A stretch of DNA of 64,000 nucleotides from Culex pipiens pallens (GCF_016801865.2 NC_068937.1:97983982-98047981); one strand, 5' to 3'. Positions 10,190 through 21,334 are shown, counted from the stretch's first letter. The notes: generated by a model not told the origin, from the sequence alone. Numbers and translations are program-made.

Positions 10190-11583
10190 GATAACTGTTG
10201 TTTTTGTGTGTGTGCAAATATATGTTTTAAATAGAGTAATGAGATGTTCCAAACATTTAACTTCAATTTAAATGTATGTCAAAGTAATCTCGCTCTGGTC
10301 ACATCCTCGAAACATCCGCGCACAAATCATGAACACATTTGTGTGCTTGAAATTTATGAAGCGCCACATCCAGGAGATTGCCCAACATCTCACGCCGTCA
10401 ATCTTACTCCGCAGCTCACACAGCTTGAAATGGGCCCTCCGAATTGGATGATGAGATGATCCGCGGTGATGTTTATCCAAGATAAACACGGAAAGTCAGG
10501 ATTTGAACCAAATTTGGACATAATGTAAATAGGAACTTTTTAAACAGAATGTCAGACCTTAAATTTAGATTTGTATGATTTTTAGCAAGGACTCATAACA
10601 AATTATTCAAGACGCAAACCATTTCTGACAGATGAGTTATCTGTTCCACTCTTCAAACCTTCCGTGCTGTTTTGCTCAAATTTAGTTCAACTGGAAGGGG
10701 CTATTATTAAATTTGTGGCGCGACACTGTTATTGTTCATCCGCGCATTTACGCCACGTGATTCGCCGGGAAAATCTCCGGTCCGTGGTGCTGCATGGCCG
10801 AGTCATGAAATAAAACAGGCTAAAAATAATCACGCACTTTCGGACGGATCATCCCGGACGCGTGCCATGGAGCTGTCGCCGCCCCATGGAGCCCGGGTTC
10901 TTCGGCTTCCTCTCGCAGAGGTAATCGTTTTTGTTGTGGTTGAGGAATCCTCCGTTGTTGTTTATTTGCTTCACTCTATTTCTTCTTGTTTTTATGACCT
11001 CCAAAGTTTTTGTGGCACATATTATGTTAGGATGTTCCTTTTTGGGGTTTGATATGCCTCTAAATATTTATCAGAAATCACACTCAAACGGAAGATCGCT
11101 AACGCCAATAGTATAAATCGCTCGTCAAATGCGCAAATTGCGGTGAGAACCGCACAGCGAAGCTGTGCGCGCTATAACGACTTGGTCAAACTTGTCAACA
11201 AATTACACCGTCCCTGTTTTGGGTGCATGGTCCCATCCGTCCCCCGGCTAAACTAGTCCATTGGCCGCGGGGTCGTCGTCTCGGAAGTTTAAATGCTAGC
11301 AAATTGGTAGTTGTTGGTCTACAAGACACAGACGATAGCGAAGAGGCGATGGGATGGGGAGCTTGTCTAGTAACTTCGGCAAAGTGCCGGCGAATGATAA
11401 ACAACCGCCCGGGGGAAAGGTCTTTGGGGTGTTTTAGTCACCAAAAAAAAAGTTGTGTCCACACGTGTGCGCCGTCGTCGGATATCACTCGTGGCAGATT
11501 TATTGGCCGGACAAATTGCGACTAGACGCGACCGCGAAGACCATGATAGAATGGCGCGACGGACAATTAGCATATGTCTCGAG
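10190..11583. other. Mixed unique DNA, possible exon fragments
   Basis: Patches of higher GC occur at about 10260-10480, 10730-10930 and 11130-11570. At 10867-10920 an ATG in good context (GCCATGGAG) opens 18 codons, MELSPPHGARVLRLPLAE, up to a donor-like GCAGAG/GTAATC, which could be a first coding exon on the plus strand. No partner exon is identified. The rest shows no gene or repeat that I can define. Confidence 0.25.
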
Positions 11584-11712
11584 ATTTTTTTTAAAAAGGT
11601 CCAATAAACCAAATTTTCAGTTTTTGCTTTTTGTGTGTTTCAAAAACGGTTTCAAAAACACCCAAAAAGCAAAAACTGGAAATTTGGTTTATTGGACCTT
11701 TTCAAAAAAAAC
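11584..11712. mobile_element. Hairpin MITE, AAGGTCC family
   Basis: Arms of about 50 bp form a nearly perfect hairpin. The left arm includes GGTCCAATAAACCAAATTT, the right arm its complement, and A- and T-runs lie outside. The interior reads GTGTTTC and an AAACGG loop. Related shorter hairpins with GGTCCTATAA ends occur at 31028-31095 and 60516-60573. Non-coding. Confidence 0.75.
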
Positions 11713-13247
11713 TCCAGATGTGTTGTTCTTTTTTTGGGTGTGTTTATTTTGGAAGGAGATGGAATCTCTCTTACGAGTGTTTGAAAGGGAGATGAAAAAA
11801 AATCAAACACTTCCATCAATTTATTCAACAGAATTATTGTCTTCGGAATTTTGCTGTGCATAACAGCATTCTATACATTCCATATTTTTATCTTGAACCC
11901 AAGCTCAAAAATCTTTGTTTTATAGATTTTTTTTTATTTGATACTCCTACAATCCAAGCTACAATCGCGCACATACAAATGTAAGTCCTCCTCGCATTTG
12001 TTCAAGATATTTTTTACTTTTCTTATGAAACATTATCCTTGCATTCCCAATGTCAAAAGAAGCCATTTTGCATCATCCCCGATGGTCCCGGTGGCATTTT
12101 TCGAGACGAGATTTGTCTGATCACGAATTCCGTCGGACGGGGATGTAAATGTTGCCCCCTCTATCTTCAATAGGGGAAATATACCCATTTTAAGCCTAAT
12201 AAGCGGTCGTGTTTGAATGATGTTGGATAATCTGGAGTGTTCCTTGAAATTTACTAAACTATTTTCATCTTATTAAAAGTTATGCTATTCCAAGCATTTA
12301 AAAAAAATATTTCCCCAAATGTATTCTAATCAGTCGAGTGCATTGGGCCACGCCCATTTTCCTATTTTCAGCTTAGTTCTTTTTTCTTCCAGCGCTCTCT
12401 TGGGTCTGCTTAGTGCTGCCAAAATTGATGAAATTTTAAGCCAACACTCACGAAAAGTAGCATTTATAGAGAAAGTTTCCTGGCATTACTGGCTCACTCC
12501 AACAAGCGCTGCTGGTGGTGTTGGTGGCTACCCTTTGTTCTTTATTTGCCTTCGCTTTCGGCTCGGTTTTCTTCAGCCTTCGATTGGAATGGGTCGTCAA
12601 ATGTCAAACGTCAAAAGACTTGGCGCGTTTGTTTTTTTTATGGCGCTTGCTAATTATTTACATGTTTCGGGTTTTTTTTCAAGTGCGACTAACTTATTTT
12701 CAAAAGAATATGTTGCCGGTAGATGGAAGCAATTTTATATCTTAAGCGCTTGGAAAACGTTAGCGCAATTGAAAAGATATTGACGGCGACTTTTGTTAAG
12801 CAGTTAACCTCCCATCTTGCGTGTGGATGTGTGTGCCAACAAAATGATGAGAAATGGTCGCGCAAAATAGAAATTATGATAAAAAGTGCATTAAATTTGA
12901 TCTTTTTGTCCAGTAAATGGCATATATTTGCGTGCTTACTTGAGGCGGTGCTGTTGCTGGTAAGTTTATAGCCTAAATAGTATTTTTGGAGCTTTAATCG
13001 AGCATCAAACTCTCCATATGACGAAGATAGGTGTTTGATTCGAAAAGGTATGTTTCCTCTAGAAACCAAAAAAATAATTATTATAAAAACCGAGGGGGAC
13101 GTCACTCCTGCGTTCACCGAGCGATAAAGCTCCCTTCTCTAACCTTCGCAGCACTATCTTTTGCTTTTCCGCTTTATGTTGCTTTAACTCGCGTTAACCG
13201 CGATAACTTGCTTTTTGGCTTACCTTTTGTTGCTTTCACGCATCAGA
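11713..13247. other. Unique DNA without a recognised gene
   Basis: A 154-codon plus-strand frame at 12319-12783 is hydrophobic by chance composition and has no known domain. The block at about 12330-12640 and again at 13080-13247 is CpG-bearing and contains CAAATGTCAAACGTCAAAA-like stretches common near mosquito MITEs. No exon with convincing splice signals was found. Confidence 0.4.
13176..13211 (+). repeat. Direct repeat flanking the pseudogene pair, left copy
   Basis: The stretch TTGCTTTAACTCGCGTTAAC followed by CGCGATAACTTGC is matched at 15807-15851 by a slightly longer form with an extra GCGTTAAC unit. Both lie in the same orientation, just outside the CTGCTCGA palindromes, so they frame the 13.2-15.8 kb block. 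Confidence 0.5.
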
Positions 13248-13319
13248 CTGCTCGATTTTTTTGACAGCGAGAACTGTCAAACGCATATGACAGTTCTCGT
13301 TGTCAAATCAATCGAGCAG
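13248..13319. repeat. 72 bp palindrome with CTGCTCGA ends, left
   Basis: The sequence folds from CTGCTCGATTT at one end to ATCGAGCAG at the other, with an inner stem GACAGCGAGAACTGTCA against TGACAGTTCTCGTTGTC. A related 53 bp palindrome with the same outer ends lies at 15745-15797. They may be ends of a transposon that contained the two pseudogenes, or two small independent insertions. Confidence 0.55.
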
Positions 13320-13419
13320 TTTGTTTTGCTGGAACCGATCGTCTGCCATCGGAATTTTAGACCGGTTCCCGTCACCGGAGAACTGCGACGACCACGAAAA
13401 TGAGGTAGAACCTTCTTTT

Positions 13420-14030
13420 TCATCATCTTCCACCTTCCATCTAAAGGTTAAGTACCTGAACAAATTCGCCAAAGCCGCCGTTAATACGACCTGCAAGGAC
13501 CTAGAGCGCCAATAGCTGAAGGAGACACGCAACCACCTGGATGCGGTTTCGGGGAAGTTGGTTTGCACCCGGTGCAACGTCGTGATGGACCACACCCGGA
13601 AAGGTTCCATCATTCCATTCCAGTGGAAGGCGCAGGAGCACTTGAAGAGTTTATGGAGGAAGGTAGAAGCGAAGGCGTCAGGGAAGGTCAAAAAGAAAGT
13701 TTCGTTCGTGGCGGAGCGTGAAGAAGTTGGAGAGCACACTGAGGAAGGTTTCGTCGTACGTGTCGTGTGAAACGCGGGTCAGGCAACATCCAGAAGGGAC
13801 GCTTCACTTTGATCCGGACAGCGAGGGATTTGATGTGTTCCACGTACAACGTGATGATGGACCATACGCGGATGCATTCATCGATAGGCACCTGTCAACA
13901 AGTTCAAGAAGCGAAAAGTGGACCAGGACGATCCTGCAAAACACAATCAACCCTCCTACAAGGTTGAACGATACCCTTTCAAAACAACAGCTTCTAACGC
14001 CATCTCAAACCTGGCTGAACACTTGCTGAG
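13420..14030 (+). pseudogene. CGGBP1-like double zinc-finger pseudogene
   Basis: Reading across frames, the plus strand encodes a BED-type finger, GKLVCTRCNVVMDHTRKGSI then a HLKS segment (13552-13660), which resembles the Cys2-His finger of CGG-binding protein 1. A second finger follows at about 13826-13900, RDLMCSTYNVMMDHTR, then HLST and a KKRKVDQ basic stretch. Its second cysteine is replaced by tyrosine. There is an in-frame stop near 13513 and at least two frameshifts, so no intact protein can be made. CGGBP1-type proteins are thought to descend from hAT transposases, so this could be a decayed transposase or a degraded host gene. A tandem double finger is unusual for the family. It converges on the CCT2 copy. 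Confidence 0.6.
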
Positions 14031-14159
14031 TTAGCAGCTTCCGGATGGAATGTGCGAGGAGAGAAAATTGTGAAATCATTTAATCATATTTGAATTTTTA
14101 AATATATTCTATATATTTTCATATATTTATTTAGCGATGAAAGTTATGTATTAAATAAA

Positions 14160-14344
14160 AATAAATGTATTGCGCCTCCAGCTTGTGCCGATCGTCTTCC
14201 GGAAGGCATTCCAAATCCACGTTCACTTCTTCCTCATCCAGTGTTTCAATGCTTTCGGGGTCCGTCTGCGTCCTCCAATTATGCTGCGCTCATCGTCGTC
14301 GCTGATCGTTAGCCGCATCAGGTACTCTTCGTTTAGCTAAGCGT
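14160..14344 (-). other. Acidic open stretch joined to the CCT2 copy
   Basis: Minus-strand sequence after the last CCT2 match contains a frame reading ...DPESIETLDEEEVNVDLECL, PEDDRHKLEAQY and an AATAAA-like end near 14150. It does not belong to CCT2. The stretch YLMRLTISDDDERS resembles the preceding LLQLRMTIADNEG, so part may be a local duplication. Origin unknown. Confidence 0.3.
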
Positions 14345-15545
14345 TACAAACGGATTCATACCCTTCGTTGTCGGCGATCGTCATCCGCAGCTGGAGCAGA
14401 GCGCTACCGAACGCTTCCAATGGCCATCGATTTCTTACCAGTCGTTTCCGCGGCCAGTTTGAACACGGCACAGGCCATCAGCGTTTTGGGGCAACCTCCG
14501 CCGTACACGATACGGACCTCTTTGACGGTAGCGGCCAGCATGCAAAGGGCGTCGTGCAGCGAACGATCCGCTTCGTCGGTGATCTGCTGGGTTGTCCCAC
14601 GGATTACGACGGTACAGATCCTCCTAAGGGAACTCTCGAAGCGCAGCAGCGTGTCCTCGCCGATCATGACCTGCCAGATCTGATTGCAACGACCGAGACG
14701 AACCGGGTTGGTCCGGGTTGTCACCTTGTCCTTAATTTTGTCCTACTCGGTGACCTCCAGCTCGGCAATCTTAGCTATCGAATCCATCTTGATGCTCTAT
14801 GCAATAACCTTGAACTTGACCGTGTCCATTGGCGTGTTGGCGATCAAGATCTTTGCGTTCTCGATGCGTTTCGACTGGTGCACTGCACACCGCGCTTGTC
14901 CAACAGGAAACCCTCGTTCAGAAACGACTTCTCAAAGCAACCACCGGTCTTTTTTATGCGCTGAATCGCGGTCAATTCCCCGGATCACTTCAACCGCATC
15001 ACGGCATCGACGACCAGCTTGGCCAAGTACTACTTTTGCTGGGACCGAATCTACGAGCTGAGCGTCGTCCAGGCAATGTTCATCAAATTCTTCCATGAAC
15101 TTTTCCGCATCCTTCGAATTGTCCTGAGCTACGGCAATCAGCACCGAACGTGCCGCCTGCGTGGACGCTCTCCACCCGGCGATAATCGTCTGCGGGTGCA
15201 ACATTTGCTCGTTCAGCTTTTCCGGCTCGCGCAGCAACTCCGACGCCAGCACCGTCGCGGAAGTCGTTCTATCACCAACCTCGTTGTCAAAGAAGCGACT
15301 CATGTCCTCGAGGATCTTCGCCGCCGGATTTTTTACGCCGACCGCCTTCAGAATCGTCGCTCCGTCGATGGTGACCTCAACCTATCCGGCGCTGCGGCCG
15401 TGCGCCACCAGAATAATGTCCATTCCCTTCGGGCCGAGTGTGCTCTTGACCAGGTCGCCGATCGCGATTGCCCCCGCAAACGAGGATAGCCGGGCTATTT
15501 CCCCCTTCTCCTCCTCGGCAAACGTTTCGGTGATTCGCTGGGGAA
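14345..15545 (-). pseudogene. CCT2: T-complex chaperonin subunit beta (CCT2) pseudogene
   Basis: On the minus strand, pieces of the cytosolic chaperonin subunit CCT2 appear in order: ETARLSSF-like ending GAIAIGDLVKSTLGPKGMD (about 15480-15400), VTIDGATILK, NEVGDRTTSATVLASELLRE (about 15290), HPQTIIAGWRA, NEGFLLDKRG, RIENAKILIAN, QVMIGEDTLLRF, DEADRSLHDALCMLAATVKE and VYGGGCPKTLMA. There is a TAG stop after RSAG, several frameshifts, and an internal gap of about 60 codons before the VMIGED block. The 3' part after ...TIADNEGYES does not match CCT2. The copy is intronless across the whole matched length, as in a processed pseudogene or a captured cDNA, although no poly(A) tail is seen. It is non-functional; a normal chaperonin gene must lie elsewhere. 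Confidence 0.88.
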
Positions 15546-15744
15546 AGATCACAATCACAAACAACAATAAAAATCACAATTAAAATCACTGCTAAACAAC
15601 AAAATTACCCGGAAACTTTTCTCCTGCGGAGCAATTTTTCTGGCCGTTGACAAAAAAAGCAAAGTTTTGCTTTGAATGTTTCTATCTGTCAAAACTGCTT
15701 GAAAAAACAAAAACAAATACCGAGTTGCCAAACATGACCAAAAA

Positions 15745-15797
15745 CTGCTCGACGGCAAGGTTGCAAGATAAATTTCCCTGGTTCAAAAGTCGAGCAG
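15745..15797. repeat. 53 bp palindrome-ended segment, right
   Basis: Starts CTGCTCGAC and ends GTCGAGCAG, the same outer ends as the palindrome at 13248-13319. Adjacent to its right is the second copy of the TTTAACTCGC direct repeat. Confidence 0.5.
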
Positions 15798-15806
15798 AAA
15801 CTGGTC

Positions 15807-15851
15807 GCTTTAACTCGCTTTAACGCGCGTTAACTTGCGATAACTTGCTTT
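15807..15851 (+). repeat. Direct repeat flanking the pseudogene pair, right copy
   Basis: The stretch CGCTTTAACTCGCTTTAACG then CGCGTTAACTTGCGATAAC repeats the left copy near 13176-13211 with one extra unit. Confidence 0.5.
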
Positions 15852-16609
15852 AAGGCGGCGTTATGTGAAAACTCGGCACGATGAGTAGCGTTGATGCTTT
15901 TCGAGCCAGTTTTTGTGCGTTTTCGTGTGTTATCGCGGAGTGACATTCCCCTCGATAAAAACTGCTTCCGACAAGCACAAAGCTACCACGTCGCAGGCAC
16001 AGGTAATATCAAGCATGTTTGGTCGAAACCGTCTGAAGTGAAAACCAGTATATATAGATCTAGGGTTTTTTCTCAAAATTTATTTTCCCTAAAAGAGCAC
16101 TCAGCTAGCAAAATCTAAACTTAGAAACATGTACCCTCTCTGCAAAGGCTTATGAATTGATCTCAGTTGAAAAGTTCTCCAAATCTCTGAATTGCAAATG
16201 TAACATCCTGGAACAGAACTGCTAAATTCTAATAAAAACACAAATTGAAATTGAAATTGAAAACCAGTATAGCAGAGTTTCCTTAGAGAGTTGTTGTGTT
16301 AATTGCTCTCGTCTGGATGGTTGAATGAAATTTCAGATGAAAAAAATTAAAAAGAAATATATTCTTTTAATAATACCAATGTAAAAAAAGAAAATTAGAA
16401 ACAACATATTTGCTGTACAGGTATTTTTGATTCTGACTTAAAACATTGATAAAAATAAATTAGAAAAACCATGCAACAAAGTTAGTAAATAATAAATTCA
16501 AATATTCTGGTTTAAAACAAAAACAAAATCTTCTATTTTATTAATGATATTTATGATTTTGCCATTTAATTAATTTAATTGAAAAAAAAATATATTTCTT
16601 AATTATTTT
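15852..16609. other. AT-rich DNA, no gene seen
   Basis: No convincing coding region. The stretch 16200-16600 is very AT-rich with A- and T-runs. Confidence 0.4.
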
Positions 16610-16930
16610 TCATGCGAGAAAATCATTGAATAGATTTATGCTCTAAATGCTCTCTATGATTTTTAAACATTTCTTATTTTCTTATTTTCTTATATTTTAT
16701 TTAATTTGGTAATCTTCTGAAATTAGAAAGAAAAACCCCCTATTTTATCTTTATTTTTCAAGCAAAGAAATCAGTGAAGAGTCCTTCGCTCTAAATGCTC
16801 TCTATTAAAATTTTCCATTTCTTTACCTGTTTTCTAAATATTTTTTATTTTTAAAGCAAGGAAATCAGTGAAGAGTTTAAGCTCTATGTGCTCTCCATGG
16901 ATTTTTTTTTCATTTATTACCTGTATTCTA
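16610..16930 (+). repeat. Degenerate tandem repeat, about 3 units
   Basis: Three units of roughly 120-160 bp share AAATCA(G/T)TGAA followed by GCTCTAAATGCTCTC and then a T-rich stretch containing ACCTGTTTTCTA-like text. Unit starts lie near 16618, 16762 and 16858. The repeats are diverged and AT-rich, with no coding sense. Confidence 0.55.
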
Positions 16931-17207
16931 AATTTTTAATATTGAAATTAATATCTGGTTCAATTTTCAGTTTTATACAATAATATTAAACCAGAGATTT
17001 TTAAATCTATAATAACATTTAAAATTACCATAAAATGTGTTTCCAGCCCTTTTGAAATGTTAGGTATGATTATATAATTATGAATTATCTCGTGAATTAT
17101 GTTTTATTTAAAAAAGCAGACAGTTAAACAAAAGTTTAAATTTGCAACATTGAAAAACGAATGAATACTTATCACAAATTTTAACTTCAAGAGGCTGTCT
17201 ACCAACA

Positions 17208-17679
17208 TACACCCAAACGGCGGTCGCATGATTGTGATGCATGACGGCATGAAAGTATATCAGAATCTGCATGAAAACTGTCCTCATGCATTTTTTGCGA
17301 TATAGGGGTATGACATTTTTGCCCGTTACCGACAATTATCGACATTACCGACGGCTTTTTGGTTGTATTTCACCGAATAAAACCTTAACAGAACAAGGAT
17401 TGAACCACCAACTTCTTAGATATTGATCCGACATGCTTCCACCGCACCATGGACGCTTGATAAAATGCGAGTGAAAGAGCACCAACATATTCTTCTCTTT
17501 GGAGTGTTGCTCGGGGACGGGCCAGCATTATATGTGTTGGTGAGAACTGCAGATCGCTGAAATGTTTACACGCGGGCAAAAATGATCTACGGGCTTGCTG
17601 CAAAAAATGTTACAAAATGTGACATTTTCTGCAGCAAATCCACTGTTGCAGATTTTGAGATATATTTTTCCTTTGGTTG
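17208..17679 (-). mobile_element. TIR element carrying a tRNA-like box, copy 1
   Basis: Begins TACACCCAAACGGCGGTCGC and ends with a degraded complement (CTTTGGTTG). The interior includes a minus-strand tRNA-like stretch at about 17395-17455 with a B box GGTTCAATCC. Two better-preserved copies lie at 28908-29380 (opposite orientation) and 43872-44338. The other end carries TGCAGCAAATCCACTGTTGC. No transposase. Confidence 0.75.
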
Positions 17680-18326
17680 AAGGATAAGTAAAATGACACT
17701 GTTATTTGGACAGCGTCAATTTCGTGAAATTCTCCAATTTTCTCAAATCAATGTTTAAAGATTACAACGTTAAGCAGTGTGTTAGCTTTTCTTGAAAATT
17801 TCCTGAATTAAATCATATTTTCATTCTCCCTACTGAGAATTTGTCTACCAGATTTTTTAAATATATACTTTTATGAGGAATAAGAGATAAATTGGTTTAT
17901 TGAAGTATAAATAAAATGAGCTTGTTAATATTATTTTTGATTGTTAAAATCAGACCTTTTCCGAATCTTTCAGAATCCCGTTTATTTATCATATATTTGA
18001 TCATTCCGTTTGATGGTTTTCGTATAAATTTAAAATTTTCAGCCATGATTTCTGTTATTCAAAGAATTGCAAAATATCTATGAATTTTCTTTAAATATTT
18101 TTTCTACTCAATTATGATTTTTTTGAAAATTTCTTGGATGTTTTTAAATTTGTGCTTAATGAGCATAAAAAAATTGCAATGGGAGGTAAAAACGTTAAAA
18201 AAATATTTTGCTAAATGCTGCTGGAGATCCAAGTTATTTTAATCATTTTAAATCTTGTTTTGGTTTCGAATTAAAAAATAAATTAAATTGATAAAATAGA
18301 TGGAAATTAGAGAAAAATGCTTAGCT

Positions 18327-20202
18327 GAGCAATTCTCTCCGAAATTGGTCTTTTTTTTTTATTTTAACTTTTGTATTTTTTAATCCGACTGAAACTTTTT
18401 TGGTGCCTTCGGTATGTCCAAAGAAGCCATTTTGCATCATTAGTTTGTCCCGATAATTTTCCATACAAATTTGACAGCTGTCCATACAAAAATGATGTAT
18501 GAAAATTCAAAAATCTGTATCTTTTGAAGGAATTTTTTGATCGATTTGGTGTCAAAGTTGTAGGTATGGATAAGGACTACACTGAAAAAAATTATACACG
18601 GTAAAAAATGGGGATTTTTAATTAAACTTTTTGTCACTAAAACTTAATTTGCAAAATAACACTATTTTTATTTTTTTTTTCATTATTTGATATGTTTTAG
18701 GGGACATCAGAAATTTACAGAATGGGCAAACAATCTTTGACCGAGTTATGATTTTTTGAATCAATACTGATTTTTTAAAAAAATCGAAAAACTAGTCGCA
18801 AAAATTTTTCAACTTCATTTTTCGATGTAAAATCAAATTTGCAATCAAAAAGTACTTTTGTGAAATTTTGATAAAGTGCACCGTTTTCAAGTTATAACCA
18901 TTTTTAGGTAACTTTTTTGAAAATAGTAGCAGTTTTTATTTTTTTTAAATTAGTGCCCGTGTTTGGGCATTCTTGAAAGAAATATTTTGAAAAGCTGAGA
19001 AAATTCTCTATATTTTGCTTTTCTGATCTTTTTTGATACGACCCTTAGTTGCTGCGATATTGCCATGCAAAGGTTTAAAAACAGGAAAAATTGATGTTTT
19101 CTAAGTCTCATCCAAACAACACACCATTTTCTAACGTCGATATCTCAGCAACTAATGGTCCGATTGACAATGTTAAAACATGAAACATTCGTGAAATTTT
19201 TCGATCTTTTCGAGAACAATATTTGCAATAATTTTAAATCAAGAGTAACATTTCAAAAGGGCGTAATATTGAATGTTTAACCCTTTTGAAATGTTAGTCC
19301 TGATTTTTAACATTTTAATTTTTTTTAACAATTTTAACATTGAAAATCGGACGATTAGTTGCTGAGATATCGACATTAGAAAATGGTGGGTTGTTTGGGT
19401 GAGACTTGGAAAACATCAAATTTCCTGTTTTTAAATCTTTGCTTGGCAATATCTCAGCAACTAAGGGTCGTATCAACAAAGTTCAGGAAAGCAAAATATA
19501 GAGAATTTTCTCAGCTTTTCAAAATATTTTTTCAAGAATGGGCAAACATGGGCATTTATTTAAAAAAATTAAAAACTGCTACTTTTTTTTAAAAAGTTAC
19601 CAAAAATGGTTACAACTTGAAAACGGTGCACTTTATCAAAATTTCACTAAAGTACTTTTTGATTGCAAATTTGATATTACAACGAAAAATGAAGTTGAAA
19701 AATTTTTGCAACCAGTGTTTCGGTTTTTTGAAAAAATCAGTATTGGTTCAAAAATCATAACTCGTTCAAAGATTGTTTGCCCATTCTGAAAATTTCTGAA
19801 AAGTTGGCTTTTGATGTCCCCTAAAACATATCAGAAAATGACAAAAAATTAATAAAATGTTTTTTTGGAAAATCAATTTTTAGTGACAAAAAGTGAAATT
19901 AAAAATCACCCAATTTTTTTTACCATGAATCATATTTTTTCAGTGAAGTCTTTATCCATACCTACAACTTTGCCTTGGTGTCTTCGGCAATTGATCAAAA
20001 AATTCCTTCGAAAGATACAGATTTTCGAATTTTCATAAATCATTTTTGTATGGACAGCTGCCAAATTTGTATGGAAAATTACATGGACAAACTCATGATG
20101 CAAAATGGTCTCTTTGGGCATACCGAAGGTATCAAAAAGTTTCAGTCGGATTAAAAAATACAAAAAAAAAAAATGAATGACCGAAATCTCAGAGAATTGC
20201 TC
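18327..20202. mobile_element. 1.88 kb palindromic (foldback) element, GAGCAATTCTC family
   Basis: Two arms of about 900 bp are inverted copies with the axis near 19270 (AACATTTCAAAAGGG against CCCTTTTGAAATGTT). The ends are GAGCAATTCTCTCCGAAATT and its complement. The arms include TTTGTATGGACAGCTGCC and GGCATACCGAAGG(C/T) blocks and repeated ATATCTCAGCAACTA motifs. Open frames inside are repeat-derived and not genes. Related copies: 29987-30225, 40950-41175, 42425-43750, 46050-46645, 54497-56428 and 59350-60515. No flanking duplication is seen for this copy. Confidence 0.85.
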
Positions 20203-20489
20203 CATGTAGATTTTGAAAAGTTCAATGAAGAAAAATCAGAATGTCTACCCAAAGGGTGAAAAATTAAATGAAAGGGCAATGTAACCCAACTCATGCTCTA
20301 CGAAATGTTAAAAGAAATTTGAAAGAAATATTAGTGTTGGTGTAAATGGCAGCATTTGAACGAAAAGGTAAAGCGCCATCCGAGAGAATAAAGAACACGA
20401 TCTGGTAGTATAAAGGTACTGTGAACGGCGAGATTGGCGAGAGCTTTATTCTCATGGGTTCATTTTCAAAGCAGTTCATCAACCAAAAA
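20203..20489. other. Short unique spacer
   Basis: No gene or repeat end recognised. Confidence 0.3.
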
Positions 20490-20610
20490 AAAAGTGCCGG
20501 TATCTAAACTCGAATCAAAGACCATTGACATATCGAACCGCGCCTTTGCCGTATCGGCCACTAAAGTTCGATGACTATGCGATGGTTATTTGGCAATATA
20601 AGCCACTCAA
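20490..20610 (-). mobile_element. tRNA-derived SINE fragment
   Basis: On the minus strand a tRNA-like stretch runs GTGGCCGATACGGCAAAGGC (A-box-like) to TTTGATTCGAGTTT (B-box-like), followed by an oligo-T run near 20490 that would terminate RNA polymerase III. The anticodon region is not convincing for a functional tRNA, so it is scored as SINE-derived. Confidence 0.45.
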
Positions 20611-20758
20611 TGGGATGAACTGTTTCAATCAACTCTTATGGCAGAAGGGTATCCAGTAGACATACCTTTCCCCCAAATATGAGCCTGATTGGTTGAAACT
20701 ATCACAGTTCTTTCTTGGGACTGACTGGGATTGTTTTCGATTAGATTAGATGAATTAT

Positions 20759-20828
20759 TTTTTTTTTTTTCATAACTTATTTTTATTAGGTCCTTTTAGG
20801 TGCTGTGACCAGGTTAGGACCGAGGATC
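20759..20828 (-). mobile_element. 70 bp truncated retro-insert with target duplication
   Basis: A 70 bp insert with a T-run at its left end (a poly(A) tail on the minus strand) is flanked by the 14 bp direct repeat ATTAGATGAATTAT at 20745-20758 and 20829-20842. On the minus strand it reads GATCCTCGGTCCTAACC ... CTAAAAGGACCTAATAAA, then the A tail. This is a 5'-truncated non-LTR or SINE 3' end inserted by target-primed reverse transcription. Confidence 0.8.
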
Positions 20829-20842
20829 ATTAGATGAATTAT

Positions 20843-21334
20843 AACAAGGATGATTATAACTTAATGTTGAACATTTGATCAGACAAACGATGAGATACTC
20901 TCAATTCGAGCCCACTCTCAACTCAATCGAACCAGATCAGCAGGTTCGACCTACCGTGAAACAAGATATGCGATCCTAATTCAGATGTTCGGACGAGTGC
21001 ATTGTGACCACTTCAAGATATGATAAGAGCGATACTTCTTTATCCAATCCTCCCCACGTTCGGTTCACCAAACAAGCTTCCACCTTTATCTTCCACAAAA
21101 GGGTCGTCCATTCACGAAGCTTTCATCTCCAAAACCAATTCAGAACACATCAACCCATCCTCTCAGTTACAGCTTGAGAAAGAGCCACTGAACTCCCTGC
21201 CCGGGGTAAACCCACGTGGCTTGCTCTCCACACCTCACCCCACCAAACAATCTGTATACATATTTGGTGTTCTCTTATTCATCTCTCGTGGGCACGTGGA
21301 CGACAAACAGAGCGTTTCTCCAAAATTAAATCAC
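20843..21334. other. Unique DNA, no clear gene
   Basis: A plus-strand 116-codon open frame begins at 21020 but matches nothing known and shows no splice support. The region is GC-moderate and may be intronic to the minus-strand transcript proposed at 21817-21997. Confidence 0.3.

Noticed and set aside
11453..11863. 136-codon frame crossing a hairpin MITE
   Set aside because: The frame is created by the MITE stem and A/T runs.
12319..12783. 154-codon open frame on the plus strand
   Set aside because: Composition is hydrophobic by chance and nothing suggests a promoter, intron or known domain.
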